DNA of 64,000 nt from Streptomyces sp. NBC_00442 (GTDB lineage Bacteria; Actinomycetota; Actinomycetes; Streptomycetales; Streptomycetaceae): the NCBI RefSeq assembly GCF_036014195.1, contig NZ_CP107918.1, positions 930,001 to 994,000 of the forward strand. The letters run 5' to 3'. The first letter of the stretch is position 1. Each line of letters opens with the position of its first letter. Shown one piece after another: positions 31,646 through 40,215 of the stretch. Position numbers and translations under genes: made by a program. The notes beneath the pieces were generated by a model. The model did not search any database. It saw only the letters and a program-made list of their open reading frames with translations, and was not told the origin of the DNA.

Positions 31646-32632
31646 ATGCCCGGCACGTCACGCTCTCGTATCCTCTGCTGCCTCGCGGTCCTGGCCGCCG
31701 CGCTCTCCATCGCCTGTGCGCTTCCGCGGTCCCTGCCGGTGCCCGAGCGGCCCTATCCGGGCCCGTATTGGGTGAACCCGGTGGGCCACGCCGCCAGTCA
31801 GGCCGCCGAGTACCGCCGGGGCGGCCGGACCGCGGACGCCGAGCTCGTGGAGCGGATCTCGCTGCGGCCACAGGCGGACTGGCCCCGGCCCGACGGCATC
31901 GAGCAGAGGGTCCGCGACCTCACGAGCGCCGCCGACCTGGCCGGACGGGTGCCGGTTCTCGTCGCGTACAACATTCCGCACCGTGACTGTGGCGGCCTCT
32001 CCCAGGGCGGCGCGGACGACGCGGACGACTACCGGCTGTGGATCGACGCGTTCGCGCGCGGCATCGGCGAGCGCAAAGCGGTCGTGATCGTCGAGCCGGA
32101 CGCGATCGCGCACCTGGTGAGCGGTTGCGAGGCGGCACCATCGGCCGAGCGGTTGTCGCTCCTCGCCTACGCGGTGGGGCAGTTGAAGCGGGGGCCCGCG
32201 ACCAAGGTGTATCTGGACGCCGGACACTCCGGGTGGATCACGGACCAGAAGCAGTTGGAGGAGCCCCTGCGCGAGGCAGGCGTGGACAAGGCCGACGGGT
32301 TCGCTCTCAACGTCTCCGCGTTCCAGACGAACGCGTCCAGCGCCGAGTACGGGCACCGGCTTTCCGCGGCGCTCGGCGGCAAGCACTTCGTCGTCGACAC
32401 CAGCCGCAACGGCAACGGCCCGTACTCCAGCTCCGAGGGCGACACCTGGTGCAACCCGCCAGGCCGCGCGCTGGGGACCCCGCCCACGGCGGACACCGGT
32501 GACCCCCTGATCGACGCCTATCTGTGGATCAAGCGTCCCGGCGAGTCGGACGGGGCCTGCCGCGGTGGGCCGTCCGCGGGACAGTGGTGGCCGGAGTACG
32601 CGCTCGAGCTGGCCCGGGGAGCGCGTTCCTGA
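31646..32632 (+). CDS. GH6-family glycoside hydrolase (endoglucanase/cellobiohydrolase type)
   Basis: A 328-residue secreted or lipid-anchored enzyme: the N-terminus has a hydrophobic signal ending LAAALSIACALPRS, where SIAC could be a lipobox. GH6 landmarks are YNIPHRDCGGLSQGG, VVIVEPDAIAHL with the catalytic Asp, YLDAGHSGWI, VVDTSRNGNGP and WIKRPGESDG. It lacks a cellulose-binding module, so it is the catalytic core only. The reaction is inverting hydrolysis of beta-1,4-glucan. The start ATG has TTGGAG shortly upstream. The stop codon opens a 14-bp tandem repeat. Confidence 0.9.
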   Translation: MPGTSRSRILCCLAVLAAALSIACALPRSLPVPERPYPGPYWVNPVGHAASQAAEYRRGGRTADAELVERISLRPQADWPRPDGIEQRVRDLTSAADLAGRVPVLVAYNIPHRDCGGLSQGGADDADDYRLWIDAFARGIGERKAVVIVEPDAIAHLVSGCEAAPSAERLSLLAYAVGQLKRGPATKVYLDAGHSGWITDQKQLEEPLREAGVDKADGFALNVSAFQTNASSAEYGHRLSAALGGKHFVVDTSRNGNGPYSSSEGDTWCNPPGRALGTPPTADTGDPLIDAYLWIKRPGESDGACRGGPSAGQWWPEYALELARGARS

Positions 32633-32686
32633 GGAAGTCCGGGTGAGGAAGTCCGGGTGAGGAAGTCCGGGTGACGGGCCGACGGG
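32630..32686. repeat. 14-bp tandem repeat beginning at the GH6 stop codon
   Basis: TGAGGAAGTCCGGG at 32630, 32644 and 32658, then a variant at 32672 and a near copy at 32687. The first TGA is the GH6 stop; each copy repeats it. Confidence 0.95.
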
Positions 32687-32727
32687 TGAGGAAGGCCGGG
32701 TGGCGGGCCGACGGGTGGGGCCGGGGC

Positions 32728-32743
32728 GTGAGAGCGCTCTCAC
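32728..32743. repeat. dispersed palindrome GTGAGAGCGCTCTCAC, exact copy 6
   Basis: Intergenic 16-bp perfect palindrome between GH6 and the small minus-strand gene; it could also act as a terminator hairpin. Confidence 0.9.
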
Positions 32744-32771
32744 GCCTCGGCCCGTCCCCCGTTCCCCGGCG

Positions 32772-32939
32772 CTAGTCCCGGCCCCGGGCGCGGCCCCGGG
32801 GCGGCTGTTCCTTGTGCCGACGTCCCTCCCCGCGCTCGGTCGGCTCCTCTTCCTCGGGAGCGTCCGGCCCGGTGGGCTGGATGCGGGCGGCCTCGGCTCG
32901 GATCATGGCGTTGAGTGCCGCGAACGGGTCGATGGGCAT
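32772..32939 (-). CDS. small conserved-type acidic/basic protein, 55 residues
   Basis: MPIDPFAALNAMIRAEAARI, then an acidic EEEEPTERGEG and a basic C-terminus. The ATG at 32939 has AAGGTGG nine bases upstream. The amphipathic N-terminal helix and charged tail look like a real Streptomyces small protein, which I think is conserved, but no function is known to me. Confidence 0.6.
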   Translation of the reverse strand: MPIDPFAALNAMIRAEAARIQPTGPDAPEEEEPTERGEGRRHKEQPPRGRARGRD

Positions 32940-32999
32940 GGCTGAACCACCTTGCTGCGTTTGCGAGTTGACTGTCCGACCTGGTTCCGTACGGAACGG

Positions 33000-33344
33000 T
33001 CAGCAGCGCAGCACCACACAGCGCAGGCCCGTCGCCGCGGCGGGTCGAAGCGCGGGGCCGTACGGGGCGGAGCGCGGCGGCCCGGACGGCGGTACCTGCC
33101 CGGCGGCGTCCGGTGACGGTCGGTCCTGCCGCGCGATCCGGCTCGACCTCGTCTGCGGGGGAAGTGCGGCTTCGGCCGCGTCCCCGGTGGCCTCGTTCGA
33201 CGGCTCGGGTGTCACCGACACCACGGCCGTGTCCACCGTCCGCCCCTCGACCGCCCGCGTCTCGGGCGCCGCCCCGAACAGCGCGCCGAGCACCAACAGC
33301 ACCACGAGGGCGCGGCGCAGGGTGGTGAGGGAGACGGACGGCAC
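33000..33344 (-). CDS. hypothetical small secreted or membrane-anchored protein
   Basis: About 114 residues from a GTG at 33344 (a TTG at 33365 is also possible). One hydrophobic segment, LVVLLVLGALFGAAPETRAV, acts as signal or anchor. The rest is Pro/Ala-rich and ends with LRCVVLRC. The ribosome-binding site is unclear. No family recognised. Confidence 0.5.
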   Translation of the reverse strand: MPSVSLTTLRRALVVLLVLGALFGAAPETRAVEGRTVDTAVVSVTPEPSNEATGDAAEAALPPQTRSSRIARQDRPSPDAAGQVPPSGPPRSAPYGPALRPAAATGLRCVVLRC

Positions 33345-33365
33345 GAGGACAGCTCTGCCCAGCAA

Positions 33366-33841
33366 CGGCCGTGACGTGCTCCGATTCCCCGCAGATCCGC
33401 TCTACCGGGTGATGGGCTTGACGCTCTTGACGCAGCCGTCGCGGCTCCCGCAACGCTCCCGATCAGCGACCGGCCTGGCGCCCCTGTTCCCCGGCCGACG
33501 GCCGGACCCGCCACCATGCTTCTGGCCGACGTCCGGGTTCGCGGTGCACGACCCGGGGTGCTCGGCGAGGGGGAATCTGCAGGGGGAACGGGCGGGGGCG
33601 CTCCGCGCGGTGGTCTGCTGCGCACTCGCTGCGCCGACGCCACGCGCCCGCGCCCCGCAGCTCCGTCCGGTCGACGGGCTGCGGGGTGGATGCGGCCGGG
33701 GACAACTCGCGGCGTAACTCACGGTCGCGGGTCGCGGGTCGCGGGTCGCGTTGGTGCCCGCGTTCGTGCCCGCGTTCCTAGCCCCTGGCCGTGGCCGGCC
33801 GTGTCGGCGCGTGCACGGGTGAGGGGCGGTCTCGCCGGGGG
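33366..33841. other. 476-bp region without a supported gene
   Basis: Contains several conflicting open frames in both directions, none with a good start site or recognisable sequence. Bases 33723-33750 hold four copies of GTCGCGG, followed by a repeated GTGCCCGCGTT. Confidence 0.4.
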
Positions 33842-34036
33842 TCAGCCCTGCGGCGGGCGGTCCTGGGGCTTGTCGGAGCCCAGCTGCTCGTTGAGCTTCT
33901 TCTGGGCCATGTCGACCTGGCTCTGGTACTTGTTCCCGGTCTTCGCGTCGAACGCGTCGCCGCCCTTTTCGACTCCCTGACGCGCGGTGTCCTCGTGACC
34001 CTTGAGCAGGCCCTTGAGCTTGTCGAGCATCGACAT
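33842..34036 (-). CDS. Rv0909/MT0933-type small antitoxin-family protein
   Basis: A 64-residue protein, MSMLDKLKGLLKGHEDTARQ followed by GVEKGGDAFDAKTGNKYQSQ and VDMAQKKLNEQLG. The pattern matches the actinobacterial MT0933-like antitoxin family, which also resembles CsbD-like stress proteins. AAGGAGG lies seven to eight bases before the ATG at 34036. No toxin gene is adjacent, so a stand-alone role is possible. Confidence 0.75.
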   Translation of the reverse strand: MSMLDKLKGLLKGHEDTARQGVEKGGDAFDAKTGNKYQSQVDMAQKKLNEQLGSDKPQDRPPQG

Positions 34037-34200
34037 AACTGCCTCCTTGCGGATGCTGGCACACCCAGCATCCGCGCATTCGCCGGGCTTCGCACCCCCA
34101 GGGGCGGACCAGGCCATGATTCCGGGCCCGGCGGCTCCGGCGACCTTGCCCGGTGCCCGGCGGCGCCGCCGTCCCTGTCGTCCTCTCCGGCCCCGCCGTC

Positions 34201-35610
34201 CTAGCCGATGCCGCCCTTGCCGACCGCCAGGTCCGTGCCCGAGACGGTCGCCACGATGCCGTCCTTCTCGACGCGCACTCCGCGCAGTCGCAGGTCCTGG
34301 GCTTCCTTGGGCAGGGTGAACGAGAAGGACAGGCTGTCGGACAGCTCCGGCGGGCGCATCTGGAGCAGGCCGGCCACCAGTTTCGGGTCGATGCCGACCT
34401 TCGAGAGCAGCCAGGGATGGTCCACGACCACGTCGACAAGGTTGACGCGCATCAGCTGGTCCACGAATCGGGGCGTGCCGACCAGCTCGTGGAGCTTCGT
34501 TTCGTTGCGCAGGGCGGCGTCGATGTCGCTCTGCGGCACCCCGAGCCGCTTCACCACGGCCGGAACCGACAGGAGCGCCTTGACGCGGGCCGTGTCCCGG
34601 CTGATCAGTTCGGCGGTCTCGCGGTGCAGCGTCAGGCCCCTGTCCTTGCCGGGCCGGTAGGTCGCGATGCCCGGCATGTCGAGGCTCATGCCGTCGACGT
34701 CCGTGGACAGGCCGCGATCCCCGTCGAGCCCGAGTTGGGCGTCCGCGCGTACGCGCAGCTCCTGACCCGCGATGGTCAGCCGGCCGTCCGCGGCGACCGA
34801 TGTGTCGCTGCGGCGGCTGAACTTGACCTGGGAGGCGGCGAGTTCGCGGTTCATGTCGTCGAATGAGAGCGCGATCTCGCCGTGCAGGTTACCGATGACG
34901 GCACTGCGTATGTCGCTCGGCAGATCGCCGGTGAGCTCGATGTCACGCGCGCTGGCCTGCACTTTCGCCAGCGATATCCGGTCGGCCGGTACGTGCGGCA
35001 CCGTGACGTCGACGCGCTCGAGGCGCTTGTCCAGCACCTGTGTGAGGAAGGGGAAGCCGTGGATGTCGACCTGGGGAGCGGCCTCCAGATGGAGCTGGTG
35101 CTGCAGTTCCTGCTGTGCCTTCTTCTCCGCGTACATCGCGGCGCATCGGTCCGCGAGGAGCAGGAAGCCCGCGCATACGACGACCGCGGACAGGAGTTTG
35201 GCGGCGCGGGGAAGCGCGGCGAACGCGCTCCGGGGACGGCGACGGCCGCGTCGTGCGCGGCGCCCGTGGCCGCCGCGGCGGTTCTCGCGCTGCGGGGACC
35301 AGAAGTCGTGGTCGGGCCCGGGGTCCGGCAGATCCCCTGCGAGCGCTCTCGGCGCGTCGCCCGCCGGAGCCGACCGCGGTATCCCGGCCGCCATGTCCTG
35401 AGCCGGTATCTCCTGGGTGGCGTAGTCCGGTTCGGTGGCACGGCCCGGTTGGGACGGCTGGAGGGCGCGGTTGCGTTCGGTGGCGTGACCCGGTTCGTCC
35501 CAGGGGTCGTCGCCGGGGTGGGGCTCCGGTTCGGGGTCGGCGAGTGCCGCGAGTTCGTCGTACGGGTTGCGGTAGCGGGGTTGGGGTTGCATGCGTGTGG
35601 GGGTTCGCAT
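34201..35610 (-). CDS. DUF2993 (LmeA-like) membrane-anchored protein
   Basis: About 469 residues. A Pro- and charge-rich cytoplasmic N-terminus of about 135 residues is followed by one membrane segment (LLSAVVVCAGFLLLADRC) and then a DUF2993 domain (VDIHGFPFLTQVLDKRLERV to LSDSLSFSFTLPKEAQDLRL). Mycobacterial LmeA of this family binds phospholipids and acts in lipomannan maturation; the same role here is only inferred. I chose the ATG at 35610; an in-frame GTG at 35637 is possible. A one-mismatch copy of the dispersed palindrome lies inside (35339-35350) and another upstream (35681-35692). Confidence 0.82.
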   Translation of the reverse strand: MRTPTRMQPQPRYRNPYDELAALADPEPEPHPGDDPWDEPGHATERNRALQPSQPGRATEPDYATQEIPAQDMAAGIPRSAPAGDAPRALAGDLPDPGPDHDFWSPQRENRRGGHGRRARRGRRRPRSAFAALPRAAKLLSAVVVCAGFLLLADRCAAMYAEKKAQQELQHQLHLEAAPQVDIHGFPFLTQVLDKRLERVDVTVPHVPADRISLAKVQASARDIELTGDLPSDIRSAVIGNLHGEIALSFDDMNRELAASQVKFSRRSDTSVAADGRLTIAGQELRVRADAQLGLDGDRGLSTDVDGMSLDMPGIATYRPGKDRGLTLHRETAELISRDTARVKALLSVPAVVKRLGVPQSDIDAALRNETKLHELVGTPRFVDQLMRVNLVDVVVDHPWLLSKVGIDPKLVAGLLQMRPPELSDSLSFSFTLPKEAQDLRLRGVRVEKDGIVATVSGTDLAVGKGGIG

Positions 35611-35729
35611 CACCTCATCCCACCACACATGATCCACTCGTATCGAACCGTCGAAGTCGATACGTCCGGAATGGGCGCCTGAGAGCGCTCACAGCCGCCG
35701 TGGGGCACGGGACCGTGGCGAACAACACG

Positions 35730-37076
35730 TCACGCCGCGGGCCGGTCCTCCGTGTGCTGCTTGCGGGCCGCCATCCACGCGTACACGAGGACGCCCGCGA
35801 AGAGGAAGAGGACGCCCTGGTAGACCGCTTCGTAGCCGGAGCCCGCTACGAGCCACATCGAGAAGCCGAACGCGAGGACGGCCAGGACGGCGTCGCGGAC
35901 CAGGCGGGGGCGGTGCACGCGCTCGGGCCGGCCGGAGGCGAGGAAGTAGATCTGGGCGGCGGTCGACAGGAGGTAGGGGACGGTGGCGGTGAAGGTGGTC
36001 ACCAGGACCAGGATCTCGAAGACGCCCTGGGAGCCCGCCGTGTAGTTGTAGACCGTGAGGAGTGAGGCCAGAACGGCGGTGACCAGGACTCCCGCCGTGG
36101 GCACGCCGCGCCTCTTGACGCCGAACACCTTGGGAAAGAGGCCGTCCTTGGCGGCGGCGTACGGGGTCTGGGCGCTCAGCAGGGTCCAGCCGTTGAGTGC
36201 GCCGACCATCGAGACGAGGGCGGCGAGGGCGACGGCCGTGCCGCCCCACGCTCCGCCGAACATGGAGTTCACGGCGTCGGTGAACGGGGCGGTGGAGCCG
36301 ACGAGCTTGTCGTGCGGGACCGTGCCGAACACGGAGAGCGTTCCCAGGAGGTAGATCACGGCGGCGCCGAGCGTGCCGAGGATCGTCGCGCGGCCCACAT
36401 TGCGGCGGGGGTCACGGACCTCGCCGGCGCTGACGGCGGCGGACTCGACGCCCAAGTAGCTGAAGAGCAGGATGGCGGCGGAGGCGGATATCGCGCCGAG
36501 TCCGGACTGGCCGCCCGTCCGGAACGGGCCGAGGTTCGCCGGGTCGAAGAAGAAGAGCCCTCCCACGGCGACCAGGAGCAGCGGGGCGAACTTCATTACG
36601 GTGGCGACGAGTTGGACCGCGCCCACATACCGGGTGCCGGCCAGGTTGGCGAGGGCCGGGAGCCATTGGAGCAGGAGGGCTGCCGTGATGGTCGCCGTCT
36701 TGGATCCGTGCACGGGTATGAGGACGTCGAGATAGCCGACGGCGGCGACGGCGAGCGCGGCGTTGGACACCCAGGTGGTGATCCAGTACGACCATGCGGC
36801 GAGGAATCCGGCGAAGTCGCCGAACGCCTCGCGGGCGTAGACGTAGGGGCCGCCGGTCTGGGGGTGCCGTTCGGCGAGCCGGCCGAAGACCAGGGCGAGC
36901 GTGATCGCGCCGGCGGTCAGGATGACGAACGCGACCAGGCTGATCGTGCCGAAGGGGGCGACGGAGGCGGGCAGCAGGAAGATCCCGCCGCCGATGATGT
37001 TGCCCATGACCAGAGCGACGGCGACTGGCAGGCCGAATTGCCGGGCGTGCTTGCTCTGGGTTTCTTGGGTGGTCAT
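35730..37076 (-). CDS. APC-family amino acid permease
   Basis: A 448-residue transporter with 12 hydrophobic segments. The first helix has the substrate-binding G-rich break GNIIGGGIFLLPASVAPFG, close to the arginine/agmatine antiporter group. Helix 6 region SYLGVESAAVSAGEVRDPRRN is also conserved. It moves amino acids or polyamines with protons or by exchange; the substrate is not determinable. The ATG at 37076 lacks a strong ribosome-binding site. It is separate from its neighbours. Confidence 0.9.
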   Translation of the reverse strand: MTTQETQSKHARQFGLPVAVALVMGNIIGGGIFLLPASVAPFGTISLVAFVILTAGAITLALVFGRLAERHPQTGGPYVYAREAFGDFAGFLAAWSYWITTWVSNAALAVAAVGYLDVLIPVHGSKTATITAALLLQWLPALANLAGTRYVGAVQLVATVMKFAPLLLVAVGGLFFFDPANLGPFRTGGQSGLGAISASAAILLFSYLGVESAAVSAGEVRDPRRNVGRATILGTLGAAVIYLLGTLSVFGTVPHDKLVGSTAPFTDAVNSMFGGAWGGTAVALAALVSMVGALNGWTLLSAQTPYAAAKDGLFPKVFGVKRRGVPTAGVLVTAVLASLLTVYNYTAGSQGVFEILVLVTTFTATVPYLLSTAAQIYFLASGRPERVHRPRLVRDAVLAVLAFGFSMWLVAGSGYEAVYQGVLFLFAGVLVYAWMAARKQHTEDRPAA

Positions 37077-37145
37077 GGTGGGGTGGCGCGCCTCTCGTAC
37101 GGGACAAACCTGACCATGGTCGGGTACGGCGTTCGGCGTACCAAA

Positions 37146-39482
37146 TCAGCTGGTTTTGTCCTGCAGGGCGTGGCCGGCAACCGGAAATGATCCTTCCGCT
37201 TGGCCGGTTGACGGCGAATCCTCCGTGGCTGCCGTGACTGCCGTGACCTCGGTGACCTCGGCGACCTCGGTGACCAGCGGAATCTGTGGCCCCTGGCCTT
37301 CGCGCAGCCAGCGCCGCAGCACGCGGTGCACCTGTTCGGCGCCGACCAGGTCGCCGTCGTCCGTCACCGGTCGCGACAGTGTGCGGGGCCAGAGCAGGAA
37401 GGCGTGGGACTGCTCTCCGCCGAGTCCGCCGTGCGAGCCGATCTGCTCCTCGAAGGCGTGCACGTGGCCGGTTGCCGGGTCGTACATCGAGTTGACCATG
37501 ATGTCGGCGGTGTGCGGGAAGGTGTCGGTGCGCCGGATCGCGTCGGCCGCGCCACGTCCGAACCCTTCCAACGGACCCTGCCCGTCGGCGAGTTCGGCCA
37601 GGGGCACCTCGGCGCCGTCCCGGCCGAGCACCACCGCGCCGTGCTTCTGACTGCGTACGAGGAGGAAGCCGATGCCCGGATGATCGGCCAGGGTCGTGAG
37701 CAGCGCCGGATGGCGGCGGTCGAGGAGCTCTCGGGTCGTGCGGCCCTCGACGTCGGGGAAGGAGATCAGGCCGAGGTTGCCGGAAGCGAGGACCACAGGA
37801 TCGGGGCCCGGACCGTCCTCGGTCCCGCTCCCCGGACCGTGCTCTGTCCCCTGTCCCGCGCCACCTTCGGTCCCGCTCCCCGGACCGTGCTCTGTCCACC
37901 GTCCCGCATCGACCTCGGGCCCGCTCCCCGCCCCGTGCCGCGTCCTGTGCAGACCTGCGAGGGGGCCCTCCTCGGTGGGGTCTTCCTCGACCGGCCGGTG
38001 CAGCGCGACCCGCACCGCGCACCTGGCCTCCGCGCCGCTTCGGGTGCGGCGGGCCCGGCGGGGTACGGGCAGCCCGCAGCCGGCCCGTACGAGATCCTTC
38101 AGGGTCAGCCCGAAGGCGCTCTCAAAGGTCTCCCCGGGGCTCTGTCCGTGGTCGGACAGGAGCACCATGCGGTAGTCGCGCGGCGCGTGTTCGGCGGCGT
38201 CCGCGATCAGCGCGAGGGAGCGGTCGAGACGCTTGAGGACCTGGGCGGCATCCCTGCCGTGCGGTCCCGAGTGGTGGGCCACCTCGTCGTAGGCGACGAG
38301 GTCGGCGTAGACGGCGGTGCGTCCGGCGAGCATGTCGCCCATGACGGCGGCGACGACCACGTCGCGTTCGACGACGGTCGCGAAGGCGCGGATGAGGGGG
38401 TACAGGCCGCCGCGTCCGATGCGCGGGGTCTGCTTGCGGAGTCTGGCCCGCGTCGACTGGGCGATCTCCAGTCCGACCTCGGCGACGAACGAGACGGCGG
38501 TGCGCACCGCGTTGGCCGGGTCGGAGAAGTAGGCGAAGTATCCGGCGCGAGAGCGGTTTCTGCGTCCTCTGCGGGCGGCCGCCGTCAGGACCAGGGCCAC
38601 CTGGTCGGCGCCGCCGGAGAACAGGTTGCCGCGGCTGGCTCCGTCGAGGGTGAGCAGCCCGCCGTCGCCGGTGCGCTCGACGGCCCGGCGCTGCAGTTCG
38701 ACGGCGGATGCGGGCCGGTTGGAGACCATGACCTCGCCGCTCTCCTTCTCGTACCAGCGGAACGCGGGCACGTCGAAGGTGGAGCCGTGCAGGATGCCCA
38801 GCTGGCTCGCGCCGGTCTGGCTCGACCAGTCGGTACGCCACGGGGTGAGCCGGTGGGTGTCCCGCAGCCAGGCCCCGACGGTCGGCATCAGACCCTGGGC
38901 GACGGCGTCGCGCAGAACGCGCTCTCCGACCCCGTCGAGCTGGATGAAGACGATGCCCGGCGGTGTCGGAGCCGCTCCGCCGCCGCGTCGGCGTCTGCGG
39001 CGCAGGGCGAGCCGGGACAGCCGGCGCCGGTAGGCGTCGTCGTCGCGTACGGCGAGAGCGGTGGAGGTCGCCGACGCGACCGCCGACATGACCGCCGCGA
39101 CGATCACCGCGGTCTCGGGGTCGGCTGCGCCCCGGCCGGTCGGGATCAGGCGGAGCGCGAGCAGGAGCAGCGAACCGTTCAGGAAGAACACCAGAAGACC
39201 GAGCACCAGCGCGGGCACCAGCAGGAACGCCCGTACCACGAGCGGCCACACCAGCGCGCCGAGCAGCCCGAAGGCGCCCGCTCCCCAGCCGGCCGTGAGC
39301 GCGACCCGGGTGATGCTGTCACCGTTGTCGGAGGTGAGCTTGAAGTCGGGCAGGACGCCCGCGAGCAGCATCATGGTGAGCGTCGAGACGACCCACACCA
39401 CGATCACCCGGAGCAGGGCGCTGCCCGCCGTCCGCCACCGCCCCACGCCGTCCGCCCTTCGAGGTACCCGTTCCTTCCCCAC
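37146..39482 (-). CDS. membrane-anchored alkaline-phosphatase-superfamily phosphodiesterase
   Basis: Up to 778 residues. Four membrane segments at the N-terminus (VIVVWVVSTLTMMLLAGVLP, GAFGLLGALVWPLVVRAFLL and others) resemble a phage-holin-family region. The C-terminal half is an alkaline-phosphatase-superfamily hydrolase: IQLDGVGERVL supplies the first metal Asp, AVYADLVAYDEVAHHSGP and LLSDHGQSPG further ligands. A 16-residue unit (TEHGPGSGTE type, 48 bp) is tandemly repeated inside the domain, and VTEVAEVTEVTAVTA repeats near the C-terminus. The GTG at 39482 is the longest start; the GTG at 39446, with GAAGGG upstream, is also plausible. Confidence 0.8.
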   Translation of the reverse strand: MGKERVPRRADGVGRWRTAGSALLRVIVVWVVSTLTMMLLAGVLPDFKLTSDNGDSITRVALTAGWGAGAFGLLGALVWPLVVRAFLLVPALVLGLLVFFLNGSLLLLALRLIPTGRGAADPETAVIVAAVMSAVASATSTALAVRDDDAYRRRLSRLALRRRRRRGGGAAPTPPGIVFIQLDGVGERVLRDAVAQGLMPTVGAWLRDTHRLTPWRTDWSSQTGASQLGILHGSTFDVPAFRWYEKESGEVMVSNRPASAVELQRRAVERTGDGGLLTLDGASRGNLFSGGADQVALVLTAAARRGRRNRSRAGYFAYFSDPANAVRTAVSFVAEVGLEIAQSTRARLRKQTPRIGRGGLYPLIRAFATVVERDVVVAAVMGDMLAGRTAVYADLVAYDEVAHHSGPHGRDAAQVLKRLDRSLALIADAAEHAPRDYRMVLLSDHGQSPGETFESAFGLTLKDLVRAGCGLPVPRRARRTRSGAEARCAVRVALHRPVEEDPTEEGPLAGLHRTRHGAGSGPEVDAGRWTEHGPGSGTEGGAGQGTEHGPGSGTEDGPGPDPVVLASGNLGLISFPDVEGRTTRELLDRRHPALLTTLADHPGIGFLLVRSQKHGAVVLGRDGAEVPLAELADGQGPLEGFGRGAADAIRRTDTFPHTADIMVNSMYDPATGHVHAFEEQIGSHGGLGGEQSHAFLLWPRTLSRPVTDDGDLVGAEQVHRVLRRWLREGQGPQIPLVTEVAEVTEVTAVTAATEDSPSTGQAEGSFPVAGHALQDKTS
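37805..37935. repeat. 48-bp coding tandem repeat in the phosphodiesterase
   Basis: Two strong copies (37818 and 37866) plus weaker flanking ones of a unit containing GGTCCCGCTCCCCGGACCGT; 16 codons per unit. Confidence 0.85.
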
Positions 39483-39636
39483 CCTGCCACAGGCCCGGAG
39501 GGAGCCGGTGACGTCAGGGCGCGTGCGGCCTGGTGAGGGGGTCCGCCGGTCGAGTGGGGGCGTCGGCGGCAGGGCCGGGTGGAGAGCGTCCCCGCCGCGC
39601 GGGCCGGGTGGGGGCCTCGATGGGCGGGGGCCGGGG

Positions 39637-39805
39637 AGCCGTCGTATCCGGCGGGGGGGCCGGGGCCGGGAGCCGTCGTATCCGGCGGGGGGCCGGGGTC
39701 AGCAGCCGTCGTATCCGGCGGTGGGGCAGGGGTCAGCAGCCGTCGTATCCGGCGGGGGGGCAGGGGTCAGCAGCCGTCGTATCCGGCGGTGGGCATCGAG
39801 AGGCG
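39637..39805. repeat. 34-bp tandem repeat spanning a gene's 3' end, five copies
   Basis: AGCCGTCGTATCCGGCG begins at 39637, 39671, 39704, 39738 and 39772. The last copy is the 3' end of the minus-strand gene 39767-40171 and includes its stop; the others lie downstream of it. Confidence 0.95.
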
Positions 39806-40171
39806 GCGGTGGATGTGGGCCTTGTGCGTGGCGTCGTAGTCGGGCTCGTCGAGTCCTGCCGTCTCCAGGCGCACGCCGCGTCGTCGGCACTCGGCGGAGA
39901 ACTCCGGCACGGACGTCAACGCCCGTGCCAGAACACGGTCGTTGGGCGCGACGAACACGTCGACGAGGCCCGCGTCGACATCCGCCCAGATGCCCGCGTG
40001 GTCCGGACGCAGACCGTAGAAGAGCAACTGCCTGGTGACGACGTAGCCGCGGCCCGCGGCCCAGCGCGCACACATCTCGTGCTGGCTGCGGGTGTCCACG
40101 AGGAAGGGGTCGAGATCGAGTTCTTCCAGGGGGGTCAGGCTCGCGATCGCCGCCACACGTACGTGGTCCAT
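39767..40171 (-). CDS. hypothetical protein with resolvase-like N-terminal pattern
   Basis: A 134-residue protein from ATG 40171 (AGGGGGAC close upstream). The pattern VDTRSQHEMCARWAAGRGYV, then GIWADVDAGLVDVFVAPNDR and VLARALTSVPEFSAECRRRG is reminiscent of serine-recombinase catalytic domains (Q..C..wA...Gy, D.aG.vDv.v....R..R), but the catalytic Ser position is not convincing. There is no DNA-binding domain. The last codons (AGYDGC) are part of the 34-bp repeat. The small zinc-ribbon gene lies just upstream on the same strand. Confidence 0.6.
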   Translation of the reverse strand: MDHVRVAAIASLTPLEELDLDPFLVDTRSQHEMCARWAAGRGYVVTRQLLFYGLRPDHAGIWADVDAGLVDVFVAPNDRVLARALTSVPEFSAECRRRGVRLETAGLDEPDYDATHKAHIHRRLSMPTAGYDGC

Positions 40172-40215
40172 GGCCGTCCCCCTGTATGCGCCGTAGGGGG
40201 CGACCCTACTCCCCT

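Noticed and set aside
37326..39536. 736-codon open frame antisense to the membrane phosphodiesterase
   Set aside because: Low-complexity translation without membrane or catalytic motifs; sense strand is clearly coding.
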